This document shows, piece after piece, positions 13,100-20,433 of a DNA stretch of 48,246 nucleotides (position 1 is the stretch's first letter; each line of letters starts with the position of its first letter). Origin of the DNA: a virus. Made by a program: the position numbers and the translations under genes. Under the pieces are notes generated by a model, which was not told the DNA's origin, did no database searches, and was given only the letters and a program-made list of their open reading frames with translations. Location: the IMG/VR virus record IMGVR_UViG_3300050120_000022, positions 1-48,246 of that record; one strand, written 5' to 3'.

Positions 13100-13765
13100 A
13101 TGGATGAAGTAATCAAATTCCTTAAAATGTGGTTTCTAATAGTTGTTTGTTTCCTATTCACATGGGGCTTAATTTTTATCAATCATGTTGATAAACAAGT
13201 TTCAGACTTGAGCCAATCCATTGAACAAACAACAGAACAAACCAACACTGTACTTAGCAACATGAATGCTATTTTACTTTCAATAAACCGGCCCTGTGGA
13301 ACCGGCCAACCTTGCGGCACGCTGGCAGACGTGGCAAAGACGCTGGGCACGATCCGGGGCACGGCTGGGCAGCTAGAGATAGCCGCGCACCATGAGGATG
13401 CCCGGCTTGACGCCTTGGACGCACAGGAAACCGCCTTGTACGGCGATACCCACAAGCTGCTTGCGCGTGGCTCTACAGCCCTGGAGACGGCCAACGCGAC
13501 CATAGCCGGGCTTCAGCCGGTAGAGGCGCAATTAAACCTGGAAGCCAAACAATTGAATGTTGCCACGGCCAATTTGAATGTGCTGTTGACGAATCCAGAC
13601 ATACCGGCTGCAATTGGTAGCACAAATTCAGCGTTGGGGCATATCAACGCCACTGTTGCAGACACACAACAAGCCGTACATGCATGGCTACATCCAACGT
13701 GGCCCCGCAAGTTATGGAATGGCATACAGGAGTTTTCTGTTGATATTGGGCGCGTTTTGTTTTGA
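13100..13765 (+). CDS. membrane-anchored coiled-coil protein, 221 aa
   Basis: One N-terminal membrane helix (residues about 10-28, WFLIVVCFLFTWGLIFI) with a short cytoplasmic head. A long helical domain follows with heptads (VSDLSQSIEQTTEQTNTVLSNMNAI, DALDAQETALYGDTHKLLARG). CGTGQPCGT at about 65-73 may form a disulfide. Topology fits an N-in, periplasm-out protein such as an inner-membrane spanin or envelope sensor, but it is separated from the endolysin by other genes. GAGG lies before the ATG. Confidence 0.6.
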   Translation: MDEVIKFLKMWFLIVVCFLFTWGLIFINHVDKQVSDLSQSIEQTTEQTNTVLSNMNAILLSINRPCGTGQPCGTLADVAKTLGTIRGTAGQLEIAAHHEDARLDALDAQETALYGDTHKLLARGSTALETANATIAGLQPVEAQLNLEAKQLNVATANLNVLLTNPDIPAAIGSTNSALGHINATVADTQQAVHAWLHPTWPRKLWNGIQEFSVDIGRVLF

Positions 13766-13790
13766 CAATTGTTATTGAATTTGATAATAT
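13762..13790 (+). promoter_or_regulatory. near-consensus promoter
   Basis: -35 TTGACA (13762-13767), 17-nt spacer, -10 TAATAT (13785-13790); AGGAG precedes the ATG at 13812. The -35 overlaps the stop of the previous gene. Confidence 0.8.
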
Positions 13791-13811
13791 TTCTTCATAG
13801 GAGTACAAACA

Positions 13812-14378
13812 ATGGATGCAAAACACATGCAACAATTGCTGATTGATTTAAGAGCGTGCAATGAAGCGCTTTTATGGGCGAAAGGAAAAACTCTCGCGGA
13901 AATTTGGGAACAATGCGACCGTGCCGATTGGCTATTGTGGCTTGGCGGTCGTATGTGCGGTAAAGATGGTTGGCCGAATAGAAAGACGATTGTTTCAATT
14001 GCTTGTGATTGTGCGGAATTGGCATTACCTTACGTTAAAGGAGGGGATGATAGGCCGCGATTGGCAATTGAAATAACTCGCGCCTGGATTCGCGGCGAAG
14101 CAACGATAGAGCAAGTAAAAAACACGCGTGCTGCTGATGCTGCTGATGCTGCTGCTGCTTATGCTTATGCTGCTTATGCTGCTGCTTATGCTGCTGCTTA
14201 TGCTGCTTATGCTGCTGATGCTTATGCTGCTTATGCTGCTGCTTATGCTGCTTATGCTGCTGATGCTGCTTATGCTGCTACTGCTGCTTATGCTGCTGAT
14301 GCTCGAAAGGAAATGAAAGCAAAATGTTTAGCAATTGTTAAAGCTAAACTCATTCCAGAATGTCTAAAAATTAAGTAA
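13812..14378 (+). CDS. Imm-5-like protein with Ala/Tyr/Asp repeat domain, 188 aa
   Basis: Residues 1-100 follow the pattern of Imm-5-type putative immunity proteins and related phage proteins: CNEALLWAKGKTLAEIWEQC, DRADWLLWLGGRM, CDCAELALPYV, DDRPRLAIEITRAWIRGEA. Residues 105-165 are almost purely Ala, Tyr and Asp in AAY/AAD repeats, predicted as a long helix. The last 24 residues return to normal composition (KEMKAKCLAIVKAKLIPECLK). It has its own strong promoter and a strong terminator, as expected for an independently expressed moron. Real function unknown. Confidence 0.65.
   Translation: MDAKHMQQLLIDLRACNEALLWAKGKTLAEIWEQCDRADWLLWLGGRMCGKDGWPNRKTIVSIACDCAELALPYVKGGDDRPRLAIEITRAWIRGEATIEQVKNTRAADAADAAAAYAYAAYAAAYAAAYAAYAADAYAAYAAAYAAYAADAAYAATAAYAADARKEMKAKCLAIVKAKLIPECLKIK
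14128..14303 (+). repeat. low-complexity GCT/TAT/GAT codon repeat inside the Imm-5-like gene
   Basis: About 175 bp composed almost only of GCT with interspersed TAT and GAT codons, in irregular 9-15 bp units such as GCTGCTTATGCT. All repeats are multiples of three, so slippage changes length without breaking the frame. Confidence 0.9.
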
Positions 14379-14506
14379 GTTTTGCCGTCCCGCAAGGGCA
14401 CAGACGTTGCAACCCGTACATGAGGCACCATAGCGATAAGTCCACAATAAACGGGTATCGGCAATTAAAAAGCGTCAGTCTGAAAAGATTGACGCTTTTT
14501 AATTGC
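14379..14506 (+). ncRNA. possible small structured RNA ending in a terminator
   Basis: The 82 nt after the Imm-5-like stop contain a CCCGCAAGGG mini-hairpin and a closing 6-bp pairing ACCCGT ... ACGGGT, followed at once by the 17-bp terminator stem at 14461-14506. It could be only a long 3' UTR. Confidence 0.3.
14461..14506. terminator. strong bidirectional terminator
   Basis: Perfect 17-bp stem GCAATTAAAAAGCGTCA / TGACGCTTTTTAATTGC with a 12-nt loop; A-tract and T-tract flank the GC core on both strands. Confidence 0.9.
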
Positions 14507-14527
14507 ATAAAATTGCAAACTTTCTTG

Positions 14528-14557
14528 TTGACATTTGGTAACGTTTCTTGGTAACGT
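14528..14557 (+). promoter_or_regulatory. promoter with TTGGTAACGT direct repeats (candidate operator)
   Basis: -35 TTGACA (14528-14533); -10 probably TAACGT (14552-14557). TTGGTAACGT occurs at 14535-14544 and 14548-14557, 13 bp apart, filling the spacer and the -10. A third copy lies at 7935-7944 inside the regulator-like gene. Confidence 0.55.
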
Positions 14558-14578
14558 ATCTCTACGGAGGAAACAACC

Positions 14579-14746
14579 ATGAAACATGCACTTGTTGTAC
14601 TCGCATTTGTAGCATTTTACTTTGGCGCAATGATCCAATGGCCTTGCATTTGGGTATCGCCTGTTTCTGTAATTGGCTGTGTAACTCTAATGGCATTTAT
14701 TTCATATCACATAACACACGCGCCGGAAAAGCAAGATGATGACTAA
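14579..14746 (+). CDS. small two-helix membrane protein, 55 aa
   Basis: ATG 14579 after ACGGAGG. Two membrane helices (LVVLAFVAFYFGAMI and VSVIGCVTLMAFISYHI) and an acidic tail EKQDDD. It is the first gene of a three-gene unit with the superinfection immunity gene, so it may assist exclusion. Confidence 0.65.
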   Translation: MKHALVVLAFVAFYFGAMIQWPCIWVSPVSVIGCVTLMAFISYHITHAPEKQDDD

Positions 14747-14927
14747 ACAACAATTGAAAAGTTTATTCCATACAGCGCATTACCATAAATATAGCGAATT
14801 GGTAGTTGCACACGCGATACTTTGGATTCAATCGCAAGAATGCGAATCAATTGAAGGTAAACGCATTTTGTTATCGGCGGCTCACAAGCTGCTAGATCAA
14901 ATGATTACAGGGGCACACAATGAATAG
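14736..14927 (+). CDS. hypothetical helical protein, 63 aa
   Basis: Starts ATGATG, overlapping the previous stop, and overlaps the next gene's start. All-helical composition (KQQLKSLFHTAHYHKYSELVVAHAILWIQS). Tight packing implies co-translation in the exclusion unit. No family recognised. Confidence 0.6.
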   Translation: MMTKQQLKSLFHTAHYHKYSELVVAHAILWIQSQECESIEGKRILLSAAHKLLDQMITGAHNE

Positions 14928-15168
14928 CATATTTGGGACTACAGCCGGATTACTGATTTTTGTTGTCATTCCAATTTTGTTGTACTGTCTCCCCGCTATC
15001 GCAGCGAAACGGCGCAACCATAACAATTACGGCTCAATTTTGATATTGAATCTATTTTTAGGTTGGACGTTAATTGGTTGGATCGCTGCATTGATTTGGG
15101 CTGCTAGCGATAATGTTGCATATTGCGAACGTGAATTAAAGTTTGACAGAGTAAGAAAAAGGTATTAG
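14920..15168 (+). CDS. imm: superinfection immunity membrane protein (T4 Imm-like)
   Basis: 82 aa with two membrane helices. The pattern LYCLPAIAAKRRNHNNYGSI followed by LNLFLGWTLIGWIAALIWA is the hallmark of the superinfection immunity family: T4 Imm blocks DNA entry of a second phage at the inner membrane. The tail CERELKFDRVRKRY is cytoplasmic and basic. Ends just before a terminator. Confidence 0.88.
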   Translation: MNSIFGTTAGLLIFVVIPILLYCLPAIAAKRRNHNNYGSILILNLFLGWTLIGWIAALIWAASDNVAYCERELKFDRVRKRY

Positions 15169-15202
15169 ACTGCAACTGTTTCATACCTAGTAGTATGGCC
15201 TC

Positions 15203-15235
15203 AGCCCCTAGAAAATATCTAGGGGCTTTTTTTTT
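15203..15235 (+). terminator. intrinsic terminator
   Basis: 10-bp stem AGCCCCTAGA / TCTAGGGGCT (15203-15212 / 15218-15227), 5-nt loop, then at least 8 T. The T-tract runs directly into the TTGACT -35 box of the lysozyme promoter. Confidence 0.9.
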
Positions 15236-15261
15236 GACTCCTGGCGGCGCTGTGCTACACT
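15234..15261 (+). promoter_or_regulatory. endolysin promoter, leaderless type
   Basis: -35 TTGACT (15234-15239), 16 nt, extended -10 TGCTACACT (TACACT 15256-15261), then 8 nt to the ATG at 15270. Confidence 0.65.
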
Positions 15262-15269
15262 TGCGCCAA

Positions 15270-15707
15270 ATGTCCAACTTTGTATACAGCAAAAGCGGAG
15301 TAACGCTTACAGAGGGCTTTGAAGCTCTGCGATTGACTGCCTACAAAGACATTCGCGGGCGCTGGACTATCGGCTATGGACATACCGGCCCTGAAGTGCA
15401 TGAAGGGCTTGTATGGACGGAAACGCAAGCAGAAAACGCGCTAGCAAATGATATTTTGTGGGCATCTCGCGTTGTTAATCGGCTTGTAGTATATCCGATT
15501 ACACAAAATGAATTTGATGCGTTAGTTGATTTCACTTACAACGTTGGCGCTGGAGATTTTGCAAGCTCAACAATGTTGAAAGACTTGAATAAAGGCGATA
15601 TTAAGAATGCAGCTTTACAGTTTGATTTATGGGATCATGCGGGCGGGCAAGTTGTAGCAGGTTTGTTGCGTAGACGTGAAACTGAATTAGCGGAGTTTTC
15701 ATCTTGA
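15270..15707 (+). CDS. endolysin, T4-lysozyme family (GH24)
   Basis: 145 aa from the ATG at 15270, which fits the promoter; upstream in-frame codons would read through the terminator. The catalytic triad of T4 lysozyme is present: E15 in LTEGFE, D27 in YKDIRG and T33 in RWTIGYGH. NEFDALVDFTYNVG and GLLRRRETEL are also standard for the family. It cleaves the MurNAc-GlcNAc bond of peptidoglycan. No signal peptide or SAR helix, so it needs a holin, probably encoded just downstream. Confidence 0.93.
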   Translation: MSNFVYSKSGVTLTEGFEALRLTAYKDIRGRWTIGYGHTGPEVHEGLVWTETQAENALANDILWASRVVNRLVVYPITQNEFDALVDFTYNVGAGDFASSTMLKDLNKGDIKNAALQFDLWDHAGGQVVAGLLRRRETELAEFSS

Positions 15708-16060
15708 ATAGCAAACTAGCATCAATTTGCCGGTTAGGTGCGTTTATTGTTGCCTTTTATTTTATGATAGCTGGCAAACCGCCAGCTAAGGCACAAGATA
15801 AACCGCAAAATGTTATAACTGTTGTTAGTAACAAAGATGAACAGCAAGATATTCAACTTGGAAAAGTTGAAGAATGGCATACAGAGCAACAAGGATGGAA
15901 TCAACTAACCGGCTCTCAGATTGCCGCTATCATTGAACGCGAAAACAAGTTGTATGAATCCATTGATAGCATTCAAGGTGAAATTACAGGTGGCTTTGCT
16001 CTGCTTACATTGCTAACTGGATTAGGAGTGTTTTTTCAAGTCAAAAAGAGAAAAGAGTAA
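15704..16060 (+). CDS. lysis-cassette membrane protein, 118 aa
   Basis: TTG start at 15704 overlapping the endolysin stop. An N-terminal hydrophobic segment (LGAFIVAFYFMIAGKPPAKAQ) could be a signal peptide or anchor; a helical middle (QIAAIIERENKLYESIDSIQGEI) and a C-terminal membrane helix (FALLTLLTGLGVFFQ) precede KKRKE. Position next to endolysin and holin candidate suggests an inner-membrane spanin or antiholin. Confidence 0.6.
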   Translation: MNSKLASICRLGAFIVAFYFMIAGKPPAKAQDKPQNVITVVSNKDEQQDIQLGKVEEWHTEQQGWNQLTGSQIAAIIERENKLYESIDSIQGEITGGFALLTLLTGLGVFFQVKKRKE

Positions 16061-16065
16061 CCGCC

Positions 16066-16311
16066 ATGCAAAAATTTGTAACTGCTTTGAATGCAATTTC
16101 GTCTCAGCCCTGGGCTATTTGTATTCTGCTCATTGGTTGCGGAATGTTGATAGCTTGCAAGAAATGGGGAGTTGATACAACAATTGCTGGCGGCATTATC
16201 GGCATTGCGGGTAACATGCTTACTTCAACAGTTTCAAAGACTCACACAGGCGATGGACAAGCTACACAGCAAGATGTTTCAACGCCTGGAGCAACAAGCC
16301 CAAAAATATAA
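16066..16311 (+). CDS. probable holin, 81 aa, two membrane helices
   Basis: Two hydrophobic helices (PWAICILLIGCGMLIACKKWG and TTIAGGIIGIAGNMLT) and a polar C-terminal tail. Size, topology and position next to the endolysin fit a class II holin. No specific family recognised. Confidence 0.6.
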   Translation: MQKFVTALNAISSQPWAICILLIGCGMLIACKKWGVDTTIAGGIIGIAGNMLTSTVSKTHTGDGQATQQDVSTPGATSPKI

Positions 16312-16328
16312 CAACGGAGAATAATTTT

Positions 16329-16763
16329 ATGAGTTTTTTTAGCAGTCTCGATGCTGAAGCACATACGTTTGCGGCCTGGGCCGAAAAGGAATTGGGAAAA
16401 ATGTCAACCGAGGCTCCGAAGATTAATGCAGTGGTCGATACGATTGTGAAGTATGTTGGCCCTGTTGCTAGTATTTTGGCGGCGGCTGAGGGCGGCCCAG
16501 CAGCCGGTGCTGCTGTTACCAGTGCGGTTGCAGAAGTGCAGTCTGGCGTCACGGCTGTAAGCGCATTGGTTACGGATTTTGGTGCAACTCCTACGGTTGC
16601 TTCTGTGGCATCTTCGCTGGCTACTAATGCAGCGGCGTTGTTGAAGGTTGCAAATGTCACCAATCCTACCAGTGTTAAAGCAGCTACCGCCATTGTAACG
16701 AATTTGAATGCAATGGCGTCAGCTCTAACGAGTGCGTCTGCAACTCCGGTTGCAACTTCGTAA
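16329..16763 (+). CDS. conserved phage Ala-rich protein, 144 aa
   Basis: The pattern AWAEKELGKMSTEAPKINAVVDTIVKYVGPVASILAAAEGGPAAGAAV, then a helical VSALVTDFGATPTVASVASSL region, is one I associate with a family found after lysis genes in many phages; function unestablished. No clear membrane helix. Followed by a terminator that closes the lysis block. Confidence 0.55.
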   Translation: MSFFSSLDAEAHTFAAWAEKELGKMSTEAPKINAVVDTIVKYVGPVASILAAAEGGPAAGAAVTSAVAEVQSGVTAVSALVTDFGATPTVASVASSLATNAAALLKVANVTNPTSVKAATAIVTNLNAMASALTSASATPVATS

Positions 16764-16794
16764 CAAGAAAGGAATACGGCTAAGGCCAGAGCAG

Positions 16795-16826
16795 AAAAAT
16801 CCCGCTAGAAATGGCGGGCTTTTTCT
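16795..16826. terminator. terminator between lysis and packaging genes
   Basis: AAAAAT-CCCGC-TAGAAATG-GCGGG-CTTTTTC: 5-bp GC stem extended by A/T tracts, so it may work in both directions. Just downstream is the palindrome TCTCA-AAA-TGAGA (16830-16842). Confidence 0.75.
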
Positions 16827-16885
16827 TTATCTCAAAATGAGACGTGTATTTTTTCTAACCCTGTGATACAGTCGTTTCGTCCACT

Positions 16886-17284
16886 ATGGTAACTGATATT
16901 CAAAAAACGGTATTCGCAGAAAAACATTTGCGGCGGCCTAGCGATGTTTACATGAACCTTGCAAATATAGTTGGCAACGATGTGTTTAGCTCTGATCCGT
17001 TTTATTGGATGTCTTTAGCTGAATCATTACCGAACGATGAATTTGTATTGAGTGAAATTGAACGAATTAAGAATACTCCAAAAACAAAAAATGAACGAGT
17101 AATTGAATGGGAGAATCTTTCTAATGAAGCTAGAAAGATTGGCGATTATGACGCTGTGCATAAGTTTCAGCGTTTGATAGCTGAAGCTGATGGCATCGTT
17201 GGTAAAAATTCAAAAGATGAAAGCACGGACGATTCAAAAATATACAGAAAAGAATTGTTCGATAAAATCGTAAATGTTAAGTAA
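16886..17284 (+). CDS. terS: probable small terminase subunit
   Basis: 132 aa. It lies immediately before and overlaps the large terminase by 11 bp. The N-terminal part could form a DNA-binding helical domain (EKHLRRPSDVYMNLANIVG); the C-terminal part is helical (RVIEWENLSNEARKIGDYDAVHKFQRLIAEA), suitable for oligomerisation. No family motif is obvious; the call rests mainly on position and size. Confidence 0.6.
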   Translation: MVTDIQKTVFAEKHLRRPSDVYMNLANIVGNDVFSSDPFYWMSLAESLPNDEFVLSEIERIKNTPKTKNERVIEWENLSNEARKIGDYDAVHKFQRLIAEADGIVGKNSKDESTDDSKIYRKELFDKIVNVK

Positions 17285-18512
17285 CTTCTCGCAAAAATCG
17301 TTGAATTTTATTAGACGCCATCCAAAAGATGATGCGTTTATCAACATTCTTGAAGGTTCAATTAGATCGTCTAAAACTTGGACGATGATACCAAAACTTT
17401 TGTTTTTGCTAAACGAATACAAAGTTGCCGGTGACAGAATTATTTTTGGAGTTTCAAAAGAAACTATTTACAACAACGTTCTAACAGAACTTTTTAATTT
17501 TGTAGGTCGCGGTAGTTATACCTACAATAAAACCTCTGGAGAATTGTGGTTGTATGATACTCGCTGGAATATAGTTGGAGCCAAAGACGAAGGTTCTGAA
17601 AAGTACATTCGCGGGCGCACAGTGGGTATTGCATACGGTGATGAAATTGTTTTAGTGCCTAAGTCATTTTTTGAAATGATGACAGGTAGAATGTCGCCTG
17701 AAGGTGCAAGGCTCTACGGCACTACTAACCCTGATGGCCCTTACCATTGGGTTAATACTGACTACCTGGAAGATAAAGCAAAACGCGATGCAGGTTTAGT
17801 ATGGAGTGAGAAATTTACTCTTGACGATAACCTTAGTTTGTCGCCTGAAACACGCGCACGCTATCAAAGCATGTATAAAGGCGTGTTTAAGAAACGAATG
17901 ATTGATGGATTGTGGGTAATTGCCGAAGGCGCAATTTATCGAGATTCATGGGACGATGATTTGTTATATGACGATAGCACGCGGCCTATAGGTTTATTAG
18001 GTGCTGGTGGTCATTCTTCAATGACAGTACCAATTGATTACGGTACTGGAAACCCAACTGTATTTTTACAGATCATAGATGATGGAAATACTTTTTGGAT
18101 AGAACGTGAATACTATTGGGATAGCCGTGCAACTGGAATACAAAAAACAGATGCACAATACGTAGTTGACTTACAAACATTTTTGCAAGATTACTGCCCA
18201 CAAGCTGAGTGTATTATTGATCCGTCAGCAGCTAGTTTGAAAGCTGAAATGGTACAGAAAGGTATCTGGCATAGCAACGCTAAGAACGAAGTGTTAGACG
18301 GCATCCGCACGGTAAGTAGCCTCTTGGCAAAAAAGAAAATCCGCATTCATAAAAGATGTGGTAAGCTCCAAAGTGAATTACAAACTTACTCATGGAATCC
18401 CATCGCAGCTAAGAAGGGCGAGGATGAGCCTTTGAAGCAACATGACCATGCGCCAGACGCGCTTAGATACTTCTGTCATACCAAAATTCCGAGTTGGAGA
18501 ATAGCCTCGTGA
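17274..18512 (+). CDS. terL: terminase large subunit
   Basis: 412 aa. Packaging ATPase: Walker A EGSIRSSKT at 27-35, Walker B IAYGDEIVL with D123/E124, coupling motif YGTTNPDGPYHW at 148-159. C-terminal RNase H-fold nuclease: IDYGTGNP (D255), IIDPSAAS (D316) and HDHAPDALRYF (D391/D395). It cuts and pumps concatemeric DNA into the prohead. The stop overlaps the GTG of the next gene. Confidence 0.95.
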   Translation: MLSNFSQKSLNFIRRHPKDDAFINILEGSIRSSKTWTMIPKLLFLLNEYKVAGDRIIFGVSKETIYNNVLTELFNFVGRGSYTYNKTSGELWLYDTRWNIVGAKDEGSEKYIRGRTVGIAYGDEIVLVPKSFFEMMTGRMSPEGARLYGTTNPDGPYHWVNTDYLEDKAKRDAGLVWSEKFTLDDNLSLSPETRARYQSMYKGVFKKRMIDGLWVIAEGAIYRDSWDDDLLYDDSTRPIGLLGAGGHSSMTVPIDYGTGNPTVFLQIIDDGNTFWIEREYYWDSRATGIQKTDAQYVVDLQTFLQDYCPQAECIIDPSAASLKAEMVQKGIWHSNAKNEVLDGIRTVSSLLAKKKIRIHKRCGKLQSELQTYSWNPIAAKKGEDEPLKQHDHAPDALRYFCHTKIPSWRIAS

Positions 18513-18697
18513 AAACAACAGACGTGTTACGAATCGCTAGATTGATGGCATGGGGATATAGTGCCCTACTTTGCGGGGCAGCAATTTCAGGTTGCGCAAT
18601 TCATCGTCAACCTAAGCTAACAGCTTCGCAAACGTTGCTGTTGAATACTCCGGCGCACACTTCGCAAGCTCCTACGCCACGGCCTGAAGATTTCTAA
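18509..18697 (+). CDS. small lipoprotein, 62 aa
   Basis: GTG start at 18509 overlapping the TerL stop (GTGA), with GGAG about 9 nt upstream. Membrane segment (MAWGYSALLCGAAISGC) ends in a lipobox AISGC. The mature part is short and Pro/Thr-rich (TPAHTSQAPTPRPEDF). This resembles an outer-membrane spanin subunit (Rz1-like), but it lies in the packaging block. Confidence 0.65.
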   Translation: MKTTDVLRIARLMAWGYSALLCGAAISGCAIHRQPKLTASQTLLLNTPAHTSQAPTPRPEDF

Positions 18698-18702
18698 ATC
18701 AA

Positions 18703-18885
18703 ATGCTAACGCCAATTCACATTGAACGTTATTGGGCAATTAAAAATAATCCGTACAAACGCAGCGGATTTAAGTTAGATGATGCAGTAGCGTTTTGTGA
18801 AGAGGTAGAACAGAAAATGAGTAAGCTGAATAATAAAGAACAATTTATTATTCAATGTTTTGCTGCTGGCTACAAAGCAAAATAA
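18703..18885 (+). CDS. hypothetical protein, 60 aa
   Basis: Begins MLTPIHIERYWAIKNNPYKR, helical throughout, with acidic CEEVEQKMSKL. No family recognised and no clear ribosome site. The 108 bp after it hold no convincing gene. Confidence 0.5.
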   Translation: MLTPIHIERYWAIKNNPYKRSGFKLDDAVAFCEEVEQKMSKLNNKEQFIIQCFAAGYKAK

Positions 18886-18993
18886 ATATCAAAATTAGCA
18901 ACTGTGTCTTTACGAACAATTGTTAAAGCTATAGGAGAATTAAGAAAAAACGATGAAATAGTTTTGCCTCGTGTAACCGTGAGGATTTAACCG

Positions 18994-20433
18994 TTGCCTA
19001 GAGATAGTAAAGGCCGATACGCAAAAGCAGCAGATGCAGTTGCTAACGATGTGTTTTCAAATCCTGCTGCTCGAATGGGCGCGGGTACTCCGTCGCTTGC
19101 TGAAGCAACTGAATATCAACTGATACGTTATACATACGATTATTGGTTGATGATTACACTGTTTCGTAATCATTGGTTGGCCCGTCGCATTGTTGAAAAG
19201 CCTGCTCAAGATATGTGTAAGGCATGGCCACGTTTGACGTGCGAACTAACTCCAGATCAAATTAAAAGTTTTGACAAAACAATTGCTGTTACAAAAACAC
19301 CAGCCAAAATTTTGAAAACGTTGAAATGGGCGCGTTTGTTTGGCGGCGCTGGTGCGTTGATGGTTATTGATGGTCACGAAGATATTTTAGACCAGCCATT
19401 GAACGCAGATGATGTGAACCCTGGTAGTTACAAAGGTTTGATTGTATTTGATCGATGGAGCGGTATTTCGCCAGAAGGTAATCTAGCAAGTGATATAAAC
19501 GATCCTACCGATTTTGGTTTGCCGGAATTTTATTCTGTGCGCGAACAAAACACTACGATGTTCAATGTTCATGCTTCCCGCATACTGCGTTTCGCTGGCC
19601 CTGATGTTCCTAACCCAGAATACGCAGCTAACATGTATTGGGGTATTTCGGTATTGGAAATAGTTTTTGAAGAGTTGCGCAAGCTCGATAACATGAGTTG
19701 GAGTATTCTTCAACTGCTATTTCGTGCTCAAATTCTAACGCAGAAAAACCCGCAGTTAGCTGCTTTAATGTCCGGCGCTAACGCTAGTGGGCAAGCTGCA
19801 CAAAAATTTCAACAAACAATGCAAGCGCAAAACGAATTACTAAGCAATCAATCTATGCTGCTGTTGGGCGAAGATTCTGAATTGCAAAGCCATCAATACA
19901 CGTTTGGGGGTGTTAGTGACGTGCTGCAACAGTTTCGTGCTATGGTTGCAGGTGCTAGCCACATACCTGTTTCTATCTTGTTTGGTCAAACTCCTAGCGG
20001 GCTTGGGCAAACGAATGATGCCGATATTCGCATCTATGAGCAAGAAATTGCGATGAGTCAGAATGACGAATTGCGCCCGCAACTCGCTAAACTTTATCCT
20101 GTAATTTGTATGTCAGAGTTTGGCGAAATACCGGATGATTTAGATTTTGACTTTCCATCTATTCGTGTACTGACTGAAGAACAGAAAGCAGAAATGGCTG
20201 AAAAGGGAACCGCTGCAATACTGTTGCCGTTCTCTGCTGGTGTTACTTCGCAAAAAATTACTCTACAGGAATTGAAACAACAGTCTGACATTACAGGCAT
20301 CTTTAGCAATATCACAGACGAAGATATTGATGCTGCTGACGATAAGCCACAAGTGCCAATTGAAATTGAATCTGAAGAGGCGCGTGCGGGTAGTGCTGAA
20401 TTTGAAGAAACTGGAGAAAACAAAAATGACTGA
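18994..20433 (+). CDS. portal protein, DUF1073 family
   Basis: 479 aa with a TTG start at 18994 (GAGG 9 nt upstream); no ATG is available nearby. The DUF1073 signature is visible: YWLMITLFRNHWLARRIVEKPAQDMCKAWPR at about 50-80, KWARLFGGAGALMVIDG, and ILFGQTPSGLGQTNDADIRIYEQEI at about 330-355. It forms the dodecameric channel at the head vertex and docks TerL. The C-terminal 60 residues are acidic. Overlaps the next gene by 8 bp. Confidence 0.92.
   Translation: MPRDSKGRYAKAADAVANDVFSNPAARMGAGTPSLAEATEYQLIRYTYDYWLMITLFRNHWLARRIVEKPAQDMCKAWPRLTCELTPDQIKSFDKTIAVTKTPAKILKTLKWARLFGGAGALMVIDGHEDILDQPLNADDVNPGSYKGLIVFDRWSGISPEGNLASDINDPTDFGLPEFYSVREQNTTMFNVHASRILRFAGPDVPNPEYAANMYWGISVLEIVFEELRKLDNMSWSILQLLFRAQILTQKNPQLAALMSGANASGQAAQKFQQTMQAQNELLSNQSMLLLGEDSELQSHQYTFGGVSDVLQQFRAMVAGASHIPVSILFGQTPSGLGQTNDADIRIYEQEIAMSQNDELRPQLAKLYPVICMSEFGEIPDDLDFDFPSIRVLTEEQKAEMAEKGTAAILLPFSAGVTSQKITLQELKQQSDITGIFSNITDEDIDAADDKPQVPIEIESEEARAGSAEFEETGENKND

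Noticed and set aside
14128-14303. CRISPR array
   Set aside because: The repeats are continuous codon repeats without spacers; no CRISPR array was seen anywhere in the window.
14128-14316. Leu/Met-only frame in the GCT repeat
   Set aside because: Pure out-of-frame reading of the repeat in the Imm-5-like gene.
18903-18988. 28-codon GTG frame before the portal gene
   Set aside because: Protein-like but very short, no ribosome site and no recognised relative; left out of the gene list.
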